From Diospyros lotus (lineage: Eukaryota; Streptophyta; Magnoliopsida; Ericales; Ebenaceae): DNA of 64,000 nt. A model generated the notes under the pieces. That model saw only the letters and a list, made by a program, of their open reading frames with translations. It did no database searches and was not told the DNA's origin. Position 1 is the first letter of the stretch; every line of letters begins with the position of its first letter. This document shows, piece by piece, positions 23,801 to 35,800 of this stretch. Position numbers and translations under genes: made by a program. The DNA lies in contig NC_068339.1 of assembly GCF_014633365.1 (NCBI RefSeq), positions 3,105,001-3,169,000 on the forward strand. The letters run 5' to 3'.

Positions 23801-26800
23801 TCAAATTTGTGTTTTACTATAAACACCCATTTGCTTCCTACCACTTTTTTGTTTTGAAGCAGACTCACCACTTCCCATGTGCCATTCTTTTCCAATGCTT
23901 CCATTTCCTCCATTACAGCCCTTTTCTAGTTTGGTATTTCTAAAGCCTCATTGATATTCCTAGGGATTTGCACTTCATCAACCCTGGCAGTGAATGCCCT
24001 GAATTTTGGAGACAACCGAGAATATACCAAATGGTTAGAAATAGGATATTTAGAGCATGATCTCACCTCCTTTCTCCAAGCAATTGGAATATCCAAATCA
24101 TATAGTTTAGGCTTTGCTTTAGTCTCTGCATTTTCTGTTCTGTTATCCTCCTCAATAGGCATTGCTTCAGGTAGTGCTATTTCATCTCTTTCATCCTCTT
24201 CAGGTACCAGACCTTCTTCCGGGGTTAATGAATGGCTTTGCTTTGGTTCAAGAGTCCTTCGAGAGTACACCTAAAGTGGTGGTTGTGACTTAGGAATTTC
24301 TTCTTGAATTAGCTGTTCTCCCCCTTGATTAGTTACATAGTTAGGAATAGAAGTAGAAGAGGTAACTGTCTCACGAAAAACCCTAACATCCCTACCTTGC
24401 TCTGCACTAGGAATCTCTCGTTGCAGAGGTATGGTGCAGTAGTAATAGTGATTTTCAATAAAGGAGACATCAGAAGATACAAAAAAAATTTCTTAGTGTT
24501 AGGGCAATAACACTTGTAGCCTTGTTGTGTGGGAGAGTAGCCAACAAATACACACTTCAAACTTGGAGTTTAATTTGGAGTGATAGTGATGAACAAATGC
24601 TATACGTCCAAATACTTTTGGGGACAAAGAATTAAGCGTTCGGGTAAGGAGAGGTTAGAAGCAATGAGAGTGCTCAAGAGAGTTTTGAATTTGAGAACCC
24701 TAGTGGGGAGTCTATTGATGAGGTAGGTAGCCATGAGAATGGTTTCTCCCCAGTAGGAAGTAGGAACTGAGTCGGTAAACATTAGAGTTCTAGTTGTAGG
24801 CTTCAAATTCAGTGGAGAAATATTCCTTCCATTTTCCAATCAAAGGATATGGATTGAGGTTTGGAAAACATTAAGAATCATTAAGTATATTTTGTATACT
24901 TCAGATTTTTCTCTCAGCAAAAATACCCAACATACCCTGGTATGATTATATATAAAGCTGACAAACCAGCGAGTGTGTGTTAGATTTGGAATTTTTGTTG
25001 GTCCCCATACATCATTATGTACTAGATAGAATGGTTTAGTTGGTTGATAAGAATGAATAGGATGTGAAGCTTTGTTTGTTTGGCAAGAATGCATTGCTCA
25101 CAATTGAAAGATTCACTCATTTTATTGACAAACAAATGAGGTTACAAGATTTTTAAGTATCTAAAACTTGGATAGCCTAATCGTTTGTGCCATAATTGGA
25201 TGCTAGAATCTAAGATAGCAAAAGATAAAAATGGGTTATGTAACTTAGAAAAGGTAGGAGTACCAGCAACTCCCTTCACATAATATAGGCCTTCTTTCTC
25301 CTTAGCATTGCCAATCATCTTTTTCGAAATTAGGTCCTGAAATACACAATAAGTTGGAGAGAAAGTTACTTTACAATTCATGTCTTTAGTGATTTTGTTG
25401 ATTGACAATAGATTGTATCTCAATTTAGGCACATATAAGACATATTTCAACCACAAATTAGTTAGGTATACCAAGCCTTCACCCTTAGCATAAGAGATGG
25501 TACCATTTGCCATAGTTACCTTTATAGCTCTATCACATTGTTTGTAATCAGTCAATCCGTGCAAGAAACTGGTCATATGGTCTGAGGCTCCGGTATCCAC
25601 AATCCAATCATTCATATTCAACAATTTAGAGAGATAGCACTTATGGAAATTACCTTGTTTAGCAAGAGAGGTTGTTGGGTTAGGTATTTCCACAGAATCT
25701 GATGGTTTTGTAACCTGTGTTTGTGATAAGCCTTCGGTGCAACGGACCTATCAAAGGCGCTTCAAGAGTCAAGGGCAGAATGGTAACACAGTTGGGCTTG
25801 CATAACAGCCGGCATGTGCACCAAGGGTAGAATCAGAACTTGGCTGGTTTGTGTAACAAACTAGCATGTGTATAACCAGATGCGCTTATGGAGAACAACA
25901 ACCTATAAATAGGGAATAGAAGAGAGAGAAAGGTGTGAAGAAATTGAGTAGATTCTATGGGAGAGTTCTGGGCCTCTCGAATGCCCATTCTTTCCTCTGT
26001 TTACATTTTTTTTTTCATTCCTTGTAATCTGGGGTTGAAATTCCAGCAGTGTATTCCTTTACTTAATCAGAATCCTATCAATTTTCTTGAGATCCCACCA
26101 ATTTTGGTATCAGAGCCCAACGATCCCAATGGTGAATTTGTCGGATAGAGGTGGGGAGTTAGAAGGAAGATGGAGGGGATGCAGAAGAGAGTCGACACCA
26201 TGAGAGGGGAGGTGCAGTTGATGGAAAGGAATATAGCAGTCATGCTGGATCAGTTTGCATACTTGAGGACTAAGTGGGAGGATCAAGAATGGGAGAGGAA
26301 GAGCAAAGCGAAGAAGGGGGATAGACCTTCGAAATTTACCCAAAATTCCGAGGTATCACCTAGAATTGGAATGGGCAGGGAGTTCGAGGGTGGAATTGGA
26401 GGGAATTAGCGGCCAGAAGTGTGGGGAAGAAGGCTGGAGATGCCGATTTTTGAAGGGGAAAATCCGGATGAATGGATTTTCTGAGCTAGAAGATATTTCT
26501 CTATCATTCAGCTGTCTGAGGAGGAGAAAATTGAGTCAACTGCTCTGTGTTTCGAAGCAGGGGCTTTGGTGTGGTTTCAATGGGAGACTCGACGGAAGGG
26601 AGTTCGAAGTTGGGAAGAGCTTAAACAGGGGATACTAAACCGGTTTCGCTCCATACAAGAGGGGACGTTGGAGGAGCAATTCTTGGCTCTTCGGCAAGCA
26701 AGGTCTGTTAGGGACTACTGATTGCTGTTTGAGACATTGGTTGTGTCGATGGCGGAAGTCTCTGATGCGTTTTCTGGAAGGTCACTTCATTAATGGTCTC

Positions 26801-29800
26801 AAACTTGAGATAAGGGTTGAGATTCAGGTATTACAGCCCTAGGGACTGGAGCAAATCATGAATACGACCCAAAACATTGAGGATAAGAATGTAGCTCTCC
26901 AATAGTGTTTTGGTTTTGCCAGATCAACAAGGGGTAAGTATCATCTCATCTCCCCATCAAACCCCACTCGACCCTCCTCAGTTCAGGCGAGGAGTCCAAT
27001 TCCCCCCCCCAAATTGGCTACCCCACAGGGACACAGACCATAGGTCGCGAGTGGCAATGGTAATCCCCTATTTAAGTGACTTAGTGAAGCTGAATGGAGA
27101 GCTAAGCGAGAAAAGGGCTTATGTTTTCACTGTGATGAGAAGTACTCTATAGGCCACAAGTGTAAAATTAGGAACTCCAGGTCATGATAATCTATGATGA
27201 AGAGTTAGGAGAAACAGGGGGTTGAGGAGGAGACATTGGAGATTGAGGAAAGAGAGACGGCGCATAGGGGCGAGGTAATTGAACTTTCAATGAATTCGAT
27301 TGTGGGATTAACTACTCCACAAACGATGAAGCTTAGGGGACAAATAGAAGGGCATCCTGTAGTGGTACTTATTGACGAAGGAGCCACCCACAATTTCATT
27401 GCAACAGAATTGGTGCAGCAGTTGGGTCTGCAAAGGAAACATCAGGTTATGGGGTGATAATGAGGACCGAATGGAAGTGCAAGGGGCTGGTATTTGCAAA
27501 GGGGTGAAGCTTACCCTCCAAAATTTGCAAATTGTGGAAGATTTCTTGCCCCTGGAATTGGGTAGCTCTAATGTAATCCTTGAAATGAAGTGGCTAGCTG
27601 TCGTGGGAAAGATGAGTGTGGATTGGAAGGCCTTAACTATGAAGTTTTAGGTTGGGGGAATGGTCGTGACTTTGCAGGGAGAGCAAAACCTTGGTTTCCT
27701 TGAAGGCTATGATGAAGGCCTTTAAGGAGAATGGAGAAGGAATGTTGCTAGAACTAGGGATGATGGCAGCAGAATTCAATGAATGTCCGGTAGAAGCTTC
27801 TTTGTTCCTAAAGGTGGTGTTGGCTGAGTTTGAGGGGGGTGTTTACAACCCCGAAGGGGCTGCCTCATTCCAGGAAAAAAGACCATGCAATCAATCTACT
27901 TCTAGGCTGTCAGTGTACGACCCTATCGTTATCCTTACATTAAAAAAAACGAGATTGAGAAAATGGAAGGTGAAATGTTAGCTGCCGGCATTATACAACC
28001 GAGTTCTAGCCCTTTTTCTAGTCTGGTGTTGCTTGTCAAGAAGAAGGATGGGGGTGGCATTTTTGTGTGGACTATAAGGCTTTCAACAAGGTGACAGTCC
28101 TCAACAAATTTCCAATTCTGGTAATTGAGGAGCTGTTGGATGAGCTACATGGGGTCATGGTTTTTTCCAAACTTGATCTTAACTCTGGTTATCATCAAAT
28201 TTGGGTCAAAGCTGAAGATGTTCTGAAGACTACTTTCAGGATGCATGAAGGCCATTACAGGTTTCTTGTCATGCCATTCGGGTTGACGAACACGCCTGCC
28301 ACGTTTCAATCGCTGATGAATGACATTTTTAGGGGAGCAATTGAGGCGTTTTGTGTTGGTATTTTTTGATGATATACTGGTTTTTAGCAGGGATTTTGAG
28401 CAGCATGCACAACATTTATGCTGTGATTTGAGAGTGCTGACAGATAATCAGTTGTTTGCAAATAGAAAGAAGTGCTTGTTTGGGTAGGTAGAAATTGAAT
28501 ATTTGGGCCACATCATATCACAGTAGGGGGTTTCAGCTGATCGTATGCAAGCTATGTTAGATTGGCCCACTCCTACAACGTCAAAGGAATTGAGAGGCTT
28601 TCTCGAGCTCACGGGCTATTATAGACAATTTGTTAAGGACTATGGTAGGTTGGCATGGCCTCTCACGGAGCGACTACGAAAGAACAATTTTTTCTGGGAT
28701 GAGGCAGTCGAGCAAGCCTTCCAACGGCTTAAGGCTGCAATGGTGTCTCTACTCGTTTTAGTCTTGTCGGATTTTAGCAAGCCATTTGTGGTTGAATCGG
28801 ATGCGTCAGGACAAAGTATGGGGGCGGTATTAATGCAAGATCACATACCTATTGCTTATTTTAGCCATGCTTTTAGTTAGGGAGGAGGAAATCAGTTTAT
28901 GAACGAGAATTGATGGTCATCGTGTTTGCGGTGCAAAAATGGAGACATTACTTGTTGGGAAGGAAGTTTGTGGTTCGAACTGATCAAAAGAGTCTCAAAT
29001 TTCTGATGGAGCAATGATTGGTGAGTCTAGAATATTAGAAATGGATGGTGAAATTAATGAGATTTCAGTTTGAGATATAATTTCGCCTAGGATTGGAAAA
29101 TAAGGCAGCAGATGGCCAATCCCGAATCAGCCACTCCGTAGCCCTATTAGCCTTAACAGTTCCTAAAGTGCTCCAACATGATCAATTGGCTTACGAAGTA
29201 GAAAAAGATGAAAGGTTGCAAAGGGTTGTCAAAGACCTCCAGTTTGATCCTTCCTCCGGACCCAATTTCCAATTGGTGGACAACCAACTCCTATACAAGG
29301 GTCGGTTGTACCTACCAAGGGGATCTTCTCTCATTCCGCTGCTACTTCATGAGGGACACGATGGAAGTGTGGGTGGACACTCGGGATTTTTGAAAACTTA
29401 CAAGAGGATTGTAGCTAATGTCTATTGGCAGTGAATGAAGCGTGACTTCCACCGGTATGTGAGTAATTGTGATGTTTGCCAGCAAAACAAATATCTGGCC
29501 CTAACGCCAGGGAGGACTCTTGCAACCCCTTCCTATCTCAAATCAAATTCGAGATGACATTGCTATGGACTTCATTGAGGGCTTACTAAAGTAGGGCAAA
29601 ATGGACTCAATCTTGGTGGTGGTGGACAGACTTAGTAAGTATGGACATTTTATTGGACTTAAGCATCCATTTATAGCAGGAGAGGTGGCAGGGGTTTTTA
29701 TCAAAGAAGTTGTGAGGCTCCATGGTCTACCACGATCCGTTGTATCAGATAGGGATAAGATTTTCATGAGCAGATTTTGGAAGGAATTGTTTAGCCTCCA

Positions 29801-32800
29801 AGGCACAAAGCTCCATTGCAGCACAGCTTACCACCTGTAAACAGATGGCCAAACAGAGGTACTTAATAGGACCCTGGAAACATACCTACGTTGTTTTGCT
29901 TCCTCCAAACCTAAAGCTTGGTACATGTGGCTGCCTTGGGCTGAATTATGGTATAACACTTCATACCACACAACTTTGAGACTAACCCCATTCCAGGCAG
30001 TGTATGGGCGAGAACCACCAGCATTATTGAGGCTTGAAAGGGGATCCACTTCTGTTTCAGTAGTTGAGCAACAGTTGATTGAAAGGGATCAAATTTTGGA
30101 GGAACTGAAGGCACAGCTACTGAGAGCCCAAGCAGTAATGAAGAAGGGGGCAAATATGAAAAGAAGAGAGGTGAAGTACAAGGTAGGGGACTTAGTCTAT
30201 TTGAAGCTAAGGCCTTATCGCAGGAAAACATTGGTTGCCCGTTCGAATGAGAAGTTGGTTCCTAGATTTTATGGTCCATTCAAAATTGAAAAGGAGGTAG
30301 GGCCTGTAGCCTACAAGTTAACACTGCCGTTACATTGCAGCATTCACCCCGTCCTCCGTGTGTCTCAACTACGTGAGGCAAAAGGGGCGTTGAAAGCCAA
30401 TGTGAAGATTTCCAGTCAATTGAGTGCATATCTAGAGATATTGGTAGAGCTAGAGGTGGTGGTGGGAGTTCAGCTAGGAACAGGCAATAATTTACGTGGA
30501 TTGGCTGTTCTAATTCAATGGAAGGGGTTACCGTTGTTGGAAGCTACTTGGGATCCCTATAGCCTAATTCAACAGCAATTTCCCACTTTTCACCTTGAGG
30601 ACAAGGTGAGAGTTGGGGAGGGGAGTAATGATAGGCCTCCGGTGCAACGGACCTATCAAAGGCGCTTCAAGAGTCAAGGGCAGAATGGTAACATAGCTGG
30701 GCTTGCATAATAGCCAACATGTGCACCGAGGGTAGAATCGGAACACAAACCAGCATGTGCATAACCAGATGTGGTTATGGAGGGAGAACAACAACCTATA
30801 AATAGGGAATAGAAGGGAGAGAAAGTTGAGTAGATTCTACAGGAGAGTTCTAGGCCTCTCGATTGCCCATTCTTTTCCTCTGTTTACATTTTTTTTCATT
30901 CCTTGTAATTTGGGGTTGAAATTCTAGCAGTGTATTCCTTTATTTAATCAGAATCCTATCAATTTTCTTGAGATCCCACCAGCAGTTTGGTTCAAAACTT
31001 GTTGCAACACTTCCAATTGATCTGGGGTTAAGATAACATTTGTAACTTTACCTTCTTCAGCATCAACTGCATAGGCTGTTTGTTGCTTCTTCTGACATTT
31101 CCCTTTCCAGTTTGCTGGCTTCCTATGTTTTTCCCAGCAGATTTCTCTGGTGTGGTAGGCCTTGTGGCAATGATCACACCATTGCTTCTCTTTTTGAGGG
31201 TCTCCACGAGTTGGTGTTGTTCTTTGTTTAGAAGCAACAAAGGCTGAACCTACTCTGGTTGTTAACTTAAGGTAATGAATGAAGCATTATCTTCTTCTGG
31301 CTTTCTTCTCTCCGTACTTCTGCAAAAGCCTCCCGATAGATGGAAAAGGTTTGGTTCCTAACAACCCTCCTCTGACTTCATCTAAGTCAGAATCAGCCCA
31401 TGTAGGAAGTCAAACACCCTTTCTTTCTCTTACCATTTCAGAATACTTAACCCCATCCTTTGTACACTCCCAACTGATGTCATAAAACAAGTCCATCTCC
31501 TGCCATAATTCAGATAGCATATTATAGTAATCAGTTACCAAATTACCTTGGCAAGTAGTTCTTATGGCTGATCGAACTTCAAAGCATTGTGCCATATTTT
31601 TCATGTCTGAGTAAAGGCTTTGAATTGCCTCCCATACTTCTTTGGCTGTTTTGTAGAACATATAGGTCCTCCCTATCTTTGACTCCATGGAATTGATGAG
31701 CCAAGCCATTACTCTGGAATTTTCAACATCCCATGCTTCATAGTTTGCAGATTCAGGATCTGGTTTTGGAATCCCCCCAATTAGATACCCCACTCTCCCT
31801 TTGCCTTTCATAACCAACAAGACCGATTGGGACCACTCCTTAAAGTTGGTCCCATTGAGCTTATGTTGAGTGATTTGAAGGGTGTGGTGATCTAGAGAAA
31901 TAGGGACAGCAGTTTGAAGTAAGGATCAAGAGGTTGTAGGGAAAATAGTTGAGGCTTCACTAGTTTGCGAGAAACTAGCCATCTTGAAGCAGTTTGTGTG
32001 GAGAAAAAATAGGTAGGCAGTTACTGGACCAGTAGCTCTGATAGCATGAACAAACTTAGAGAATTTAGGAATAACACTCTCTTAAGTAATAGGGGTGAAC
32101 GATACTAACTGTTTCACACCTTTCAGTAGATCACATGATGCCTTTACATACAGAAACTATCTATCATCTATCTCTAAAATCTAGGAATTTAAAGTACAAG
32201 TTCAAATTTACAATACAACAACAGATAAAGATAGAAAAAATCTTCTCCTAATTTTTAGGAACAGCTGTAGTCTTTATCTTCTTTTGATCTCATCCTTCTT
32301 CTTTATCTTTTATTCAACCTGTTCTTATCCCTCTTATTTTGGATTTATCCCCTTTAACTTCGGGATTCTTCTCTTTCCACTGAAATTTCTTCCTCAACAA
32401 AAACTTCCATAACATGCCCATACACAAGACAATTATTTCATTTAGTATACCATACTTGTCTTTGATGCATATTGGAGACGGTAACGTGCTGGACACTCAA
32501 GATACATGTTGGGTATGCCAAATGGTGTATCCTGAATTTTGATTGTTACTTTTATTTATGGATACGTTTAGGAACATGCATGCTTATTGGTTAGACACAC
32601 TTGAGGACATAATGAGGCTTTTAAATTTTTTTATGTCTTATTTAGGATAAAATCTTAAATGTAAAAGGTAGCTTAGCCAGGGTAAAGAATAGAAGTACAA
32701 TTGAGCCAAATTAGAATTCCAGCAGAAATAGCTTCTTTTTTTTATTAAATGTTGAATTGTGTTTTTATCATTGTTGTTGTGGATTCATGTTGTCGTTTTC

Positions 32801-35800
32801 TTAGTAGTTAATATGTTATTGTTGTAAGAGGAATGATATTTTCATATTGGATCGTTCATATGTTTTCGATACTTTTAATGCTTTTTAGCTATTATGTTTA
32901 TGAACACTGTTAATACAAAATATAAAAATTATTATTTTTATTGTTGTATCTCTGTGGTATTTGTATGTTTATTTTTTCAAATTGTGGTATTGTGTCCTCT
33001 GCATCCTTATCCTTAAACTATATAGGTGTTTTGTGCTCCTTAGTGACTTCTATTCTCACCCTAGTAGGAAACCTGCATTATTGGGCCAAATATCTATCCT
33101 TGCCTAGAGACTACCGTAATTCCTTTATTCCAAAGAATAAATTTTATGGTGTCTTTGTGCAACCCAAGTTTGGATGAGGGCATGAATTTTCTTTTTTCTC
33201 CAAATTTAGGTGCCCTGGGAAAGGACAAACTAGGAGGGAGGGTTTCTTTGAGGGCAGAGAAGAGTAGAAGACAAGTAACTTTTCCATGGATAGTGTATAA
33301 TCTGACACTAGCATAGAGTATCCTATTCTCTATAAAAGCAATGAATATAATTCTGAGAACTCTGGATATTAACATATGTACTAAAAGCTCCTAATTGATA
33401 ATGAAATGCATTAATTCATAATTCCTAGGTCAAATAAAAAGGAGGAAAGCAGTGAATGTTGGTTGAAAAATTGTTGATCAATGAAGGAAAGGGCTCCATG
33501 ATTAAAAAAAAAAAGTGAAGGAAATGGTTCTAGGGTTACAATGGGTGCCAAGTTGCACAGTAACATAGAACCATCTTGGTCTGAATATATTGTCTGAATC
33601 TATATATTGCTTATTTGGTCCTAATATAGTCTTATATTTTTTGTTTTGCAGATTTGACCCTCCAGTTATTCCGAAAGATTTTGTACCCCGTCATACATTT
33701 CCTGCTCCTCTTGATGTCCACAGAAAATTTTCTGATGCCCCTCCTCCCGAGGCTCATCCTCAGAGGATAATAATTTGAAAGTCTTGATTGAAGGGGTTGC
33801 AACTATAGTAGCTCGCTGTGGTAAATTGTTTGAGGATCTCTCTCGGGAAAAGAATCAGTCAAATCCATTGTTTTCTTTCCTTAATGGTGGCTATGGCCAC
33901 GATTATTATTTAAGGAAGCTCTGGGAGGAGCAACAGAAGCGTTCTGATCAAAATAAGCCACAGTTGGATGGACAAATGTTTGCGAGGGTGCAGAAGATGA
34001 CGGCAGAGAGTCGTGGTAAAATCTTAGGAGAAAAACCTCTGGAAAGAAGCTCTGAAGATACAAGCTCAACTACGGTCCCTGCAGATATTCATCTCCAATT
34101 CAATCTTTCAGATACATTCACAAAACCTGCCTCATTTGTGAGTGGCTTGGTTTTTTTTTTTTACAACCATTAACCTGAAACTTACATGCCCCTTTTTGAC
34201 TGATATTAATATAGCTGTTCCACCAGTAGTCTGGAAAAGAATTTAGCTTTTCAAAGCTACTTACATGTTTACTTGTCGTTCATTTGTTCCTTGTTCAAGG
34301 GTGAGAGCGCAGGTCTTGGCAAACCTTTCCGAGATGATCCTGAAAAGCAAGAAAGGTTTGAACAGTTCCTCAAGCAGAAGTACCATGGAGGGCTTCGGTC
34401 TAAAGATTCTGGTGGAGCCAGTAGCATGTCAGAAGCTGCTCGAGCTCGTGAGAGATTAGAGTTTGAAGCTGCAGCTGAGGCAGTGGAGAAGGGAAAATGG
34501 GGAAAGGAAACTAGTAAACAGATAATTGAGATGTCTGTAGCTACAGGTTTGCAGTTCACCTCTGGTGGTTTAGAGGTAAGAATGAGAAGGTTTAGTTATC
34601 AATTCTAAATTTTTCATTTTATTTTGAGGAGTTAACTTAAATCTCTTGGTAACAGAAAGAAAGTAAAACAGAAGAGATAATGAAAAACATGTATCCAAAG
34701 CGTGAAGAGTTTCAGTGGCGGCCTTCCCCAATTCTTTGCAAGCGCTTTGATATAATGGATCCATATCTGGGAAAGGTAGACCAATTACTTTCTTTCTTTC
34801 ATTCCTGATATGTATGATATGTTTATCAAATCAATTTTAATTTATTTTATTTTGTTAGGATAACAAATTTTGAACTTACTGCTTTCTGTATCTGTATATT
34901 CAAGCATCAAAATAATTTTTGGAGCATTGGTCTGACCAGTTCTGAAGCTGGATGTTTTATGAATGACAGGAATGAGAAATAAAGCTTTATGCATGGAAAT
35001 ATTTTAAAGAAGAAAAATATTAACTTGAGTGGGTTTTGTTGGTCTAGAGTTTGCTCATTTGATCTTTTTGTGCCATGTAAGTCTTACCTTTACACTAGAG
35101 AAAGAAGAGAACGGGGTGTGTGTGTGCGTGGAGAATGAGCAAAAAAGCTTTCTATATGGAGAAACACTTGTGAAAAGGGAAAAAAATGTAACATGAGAAG
35201 GCTTGGTTCAGCTGTGCGACCTGTCTGGACTGACCTGGGTGGGTTTTGCTGGTCTAGAGTTCACTCAGTTGATCTTGTTTGCAATATAATCCTAGCTTGT
35301 ATTGAATTTCTTAGGAAAAAGGAAAAGGAAAAATGTAGGCGAACGTTATGAATTTCTTTCTACTTTCTGTGGATTTATCTGTGTTGCTTGTTCCTTCTAC
35401 ACTGTAGACTTGCCATTTGTTTTTCTGTGTTTGTTTATGTAATTTGTTTTTGGGTGAAGTCTTCTGCCAGGTATATATTTTTTCCTTTTTTTAGTGTTGT
35501 TTTGGAGAGAGAGAGGGGGGGGGGGGGGGGGGTGATGGAGGTCAAAAAGGAAGTGAGTCCTTCTATATTGCATGGGTGAGGTAACATTGTTGATTTTGTC
35601 ACGTTTTCTTATTTTGTTCTTTTCCATGTCCTCATATCACCCCTGGCTATGTTTGGCAGTTCCTCTCCCATACCATTTTTTACATGTACTTTTTTAATAC
35701 TTTTGACATGTCTGATTGATTCTCACATAAATGACACATTTTATCACCTGCAGCCACTACCACCTCCGCGAGTGAGGAGCAAGATGGACTCTCTTGTGTT

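Larger units (their letters stand above)
25724..30984 (+). mobile_element. Ty3/gypsy chromovirus nested inside the copia element
   Basis: LTRs at 25724-26100 and 30629-30984 start TGATARGCCT. GTTTG flanks the insert at 25719-25723 and 30985-30989. The primer-binding site TGGTATCAGAGCC starts at 26105, and a purine tract (TTGGGGAGGGGAGTAA) precedes the 3' LTR. The zinc knuckle [16 protein letters not shown] matches the style of the chromovirus at 5511-15814, and pol ends in a chromodomain-like segment, so the two belong to the same broad lineage. The element is plus strand, the same as TGH and opposite to the copia host. Confidence 0.87.
22175..32399 (-). mobile_element. Ty1/copia element in TGH intron 11, interrupted by a gypsy chromovirus
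   Basis: The right (5') LTR is 32047-32399, TGAACAAAC...CTCAACA on the plus strand. A primer-binding site (TGCTATCAGAGC on the minus strand, 32046-32035) abuts it. The left (3') LTR runs from about 22175 to 22448 and lacks roughly the terminal 85 bp. The minus-strand complement of the bases after 22448 is a purine tract, GAAGGGGAG. In transcript order gag, zinc knuckle, protease, integrase, reverse transcriptase and RNase H are recognisable, the copia order. The copy is split at 25724-30984 by a plus-strand element with GTTTG duplications; the frame resumes across the insert. Without it the element is about 5 kb. Confidence 0.85.
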
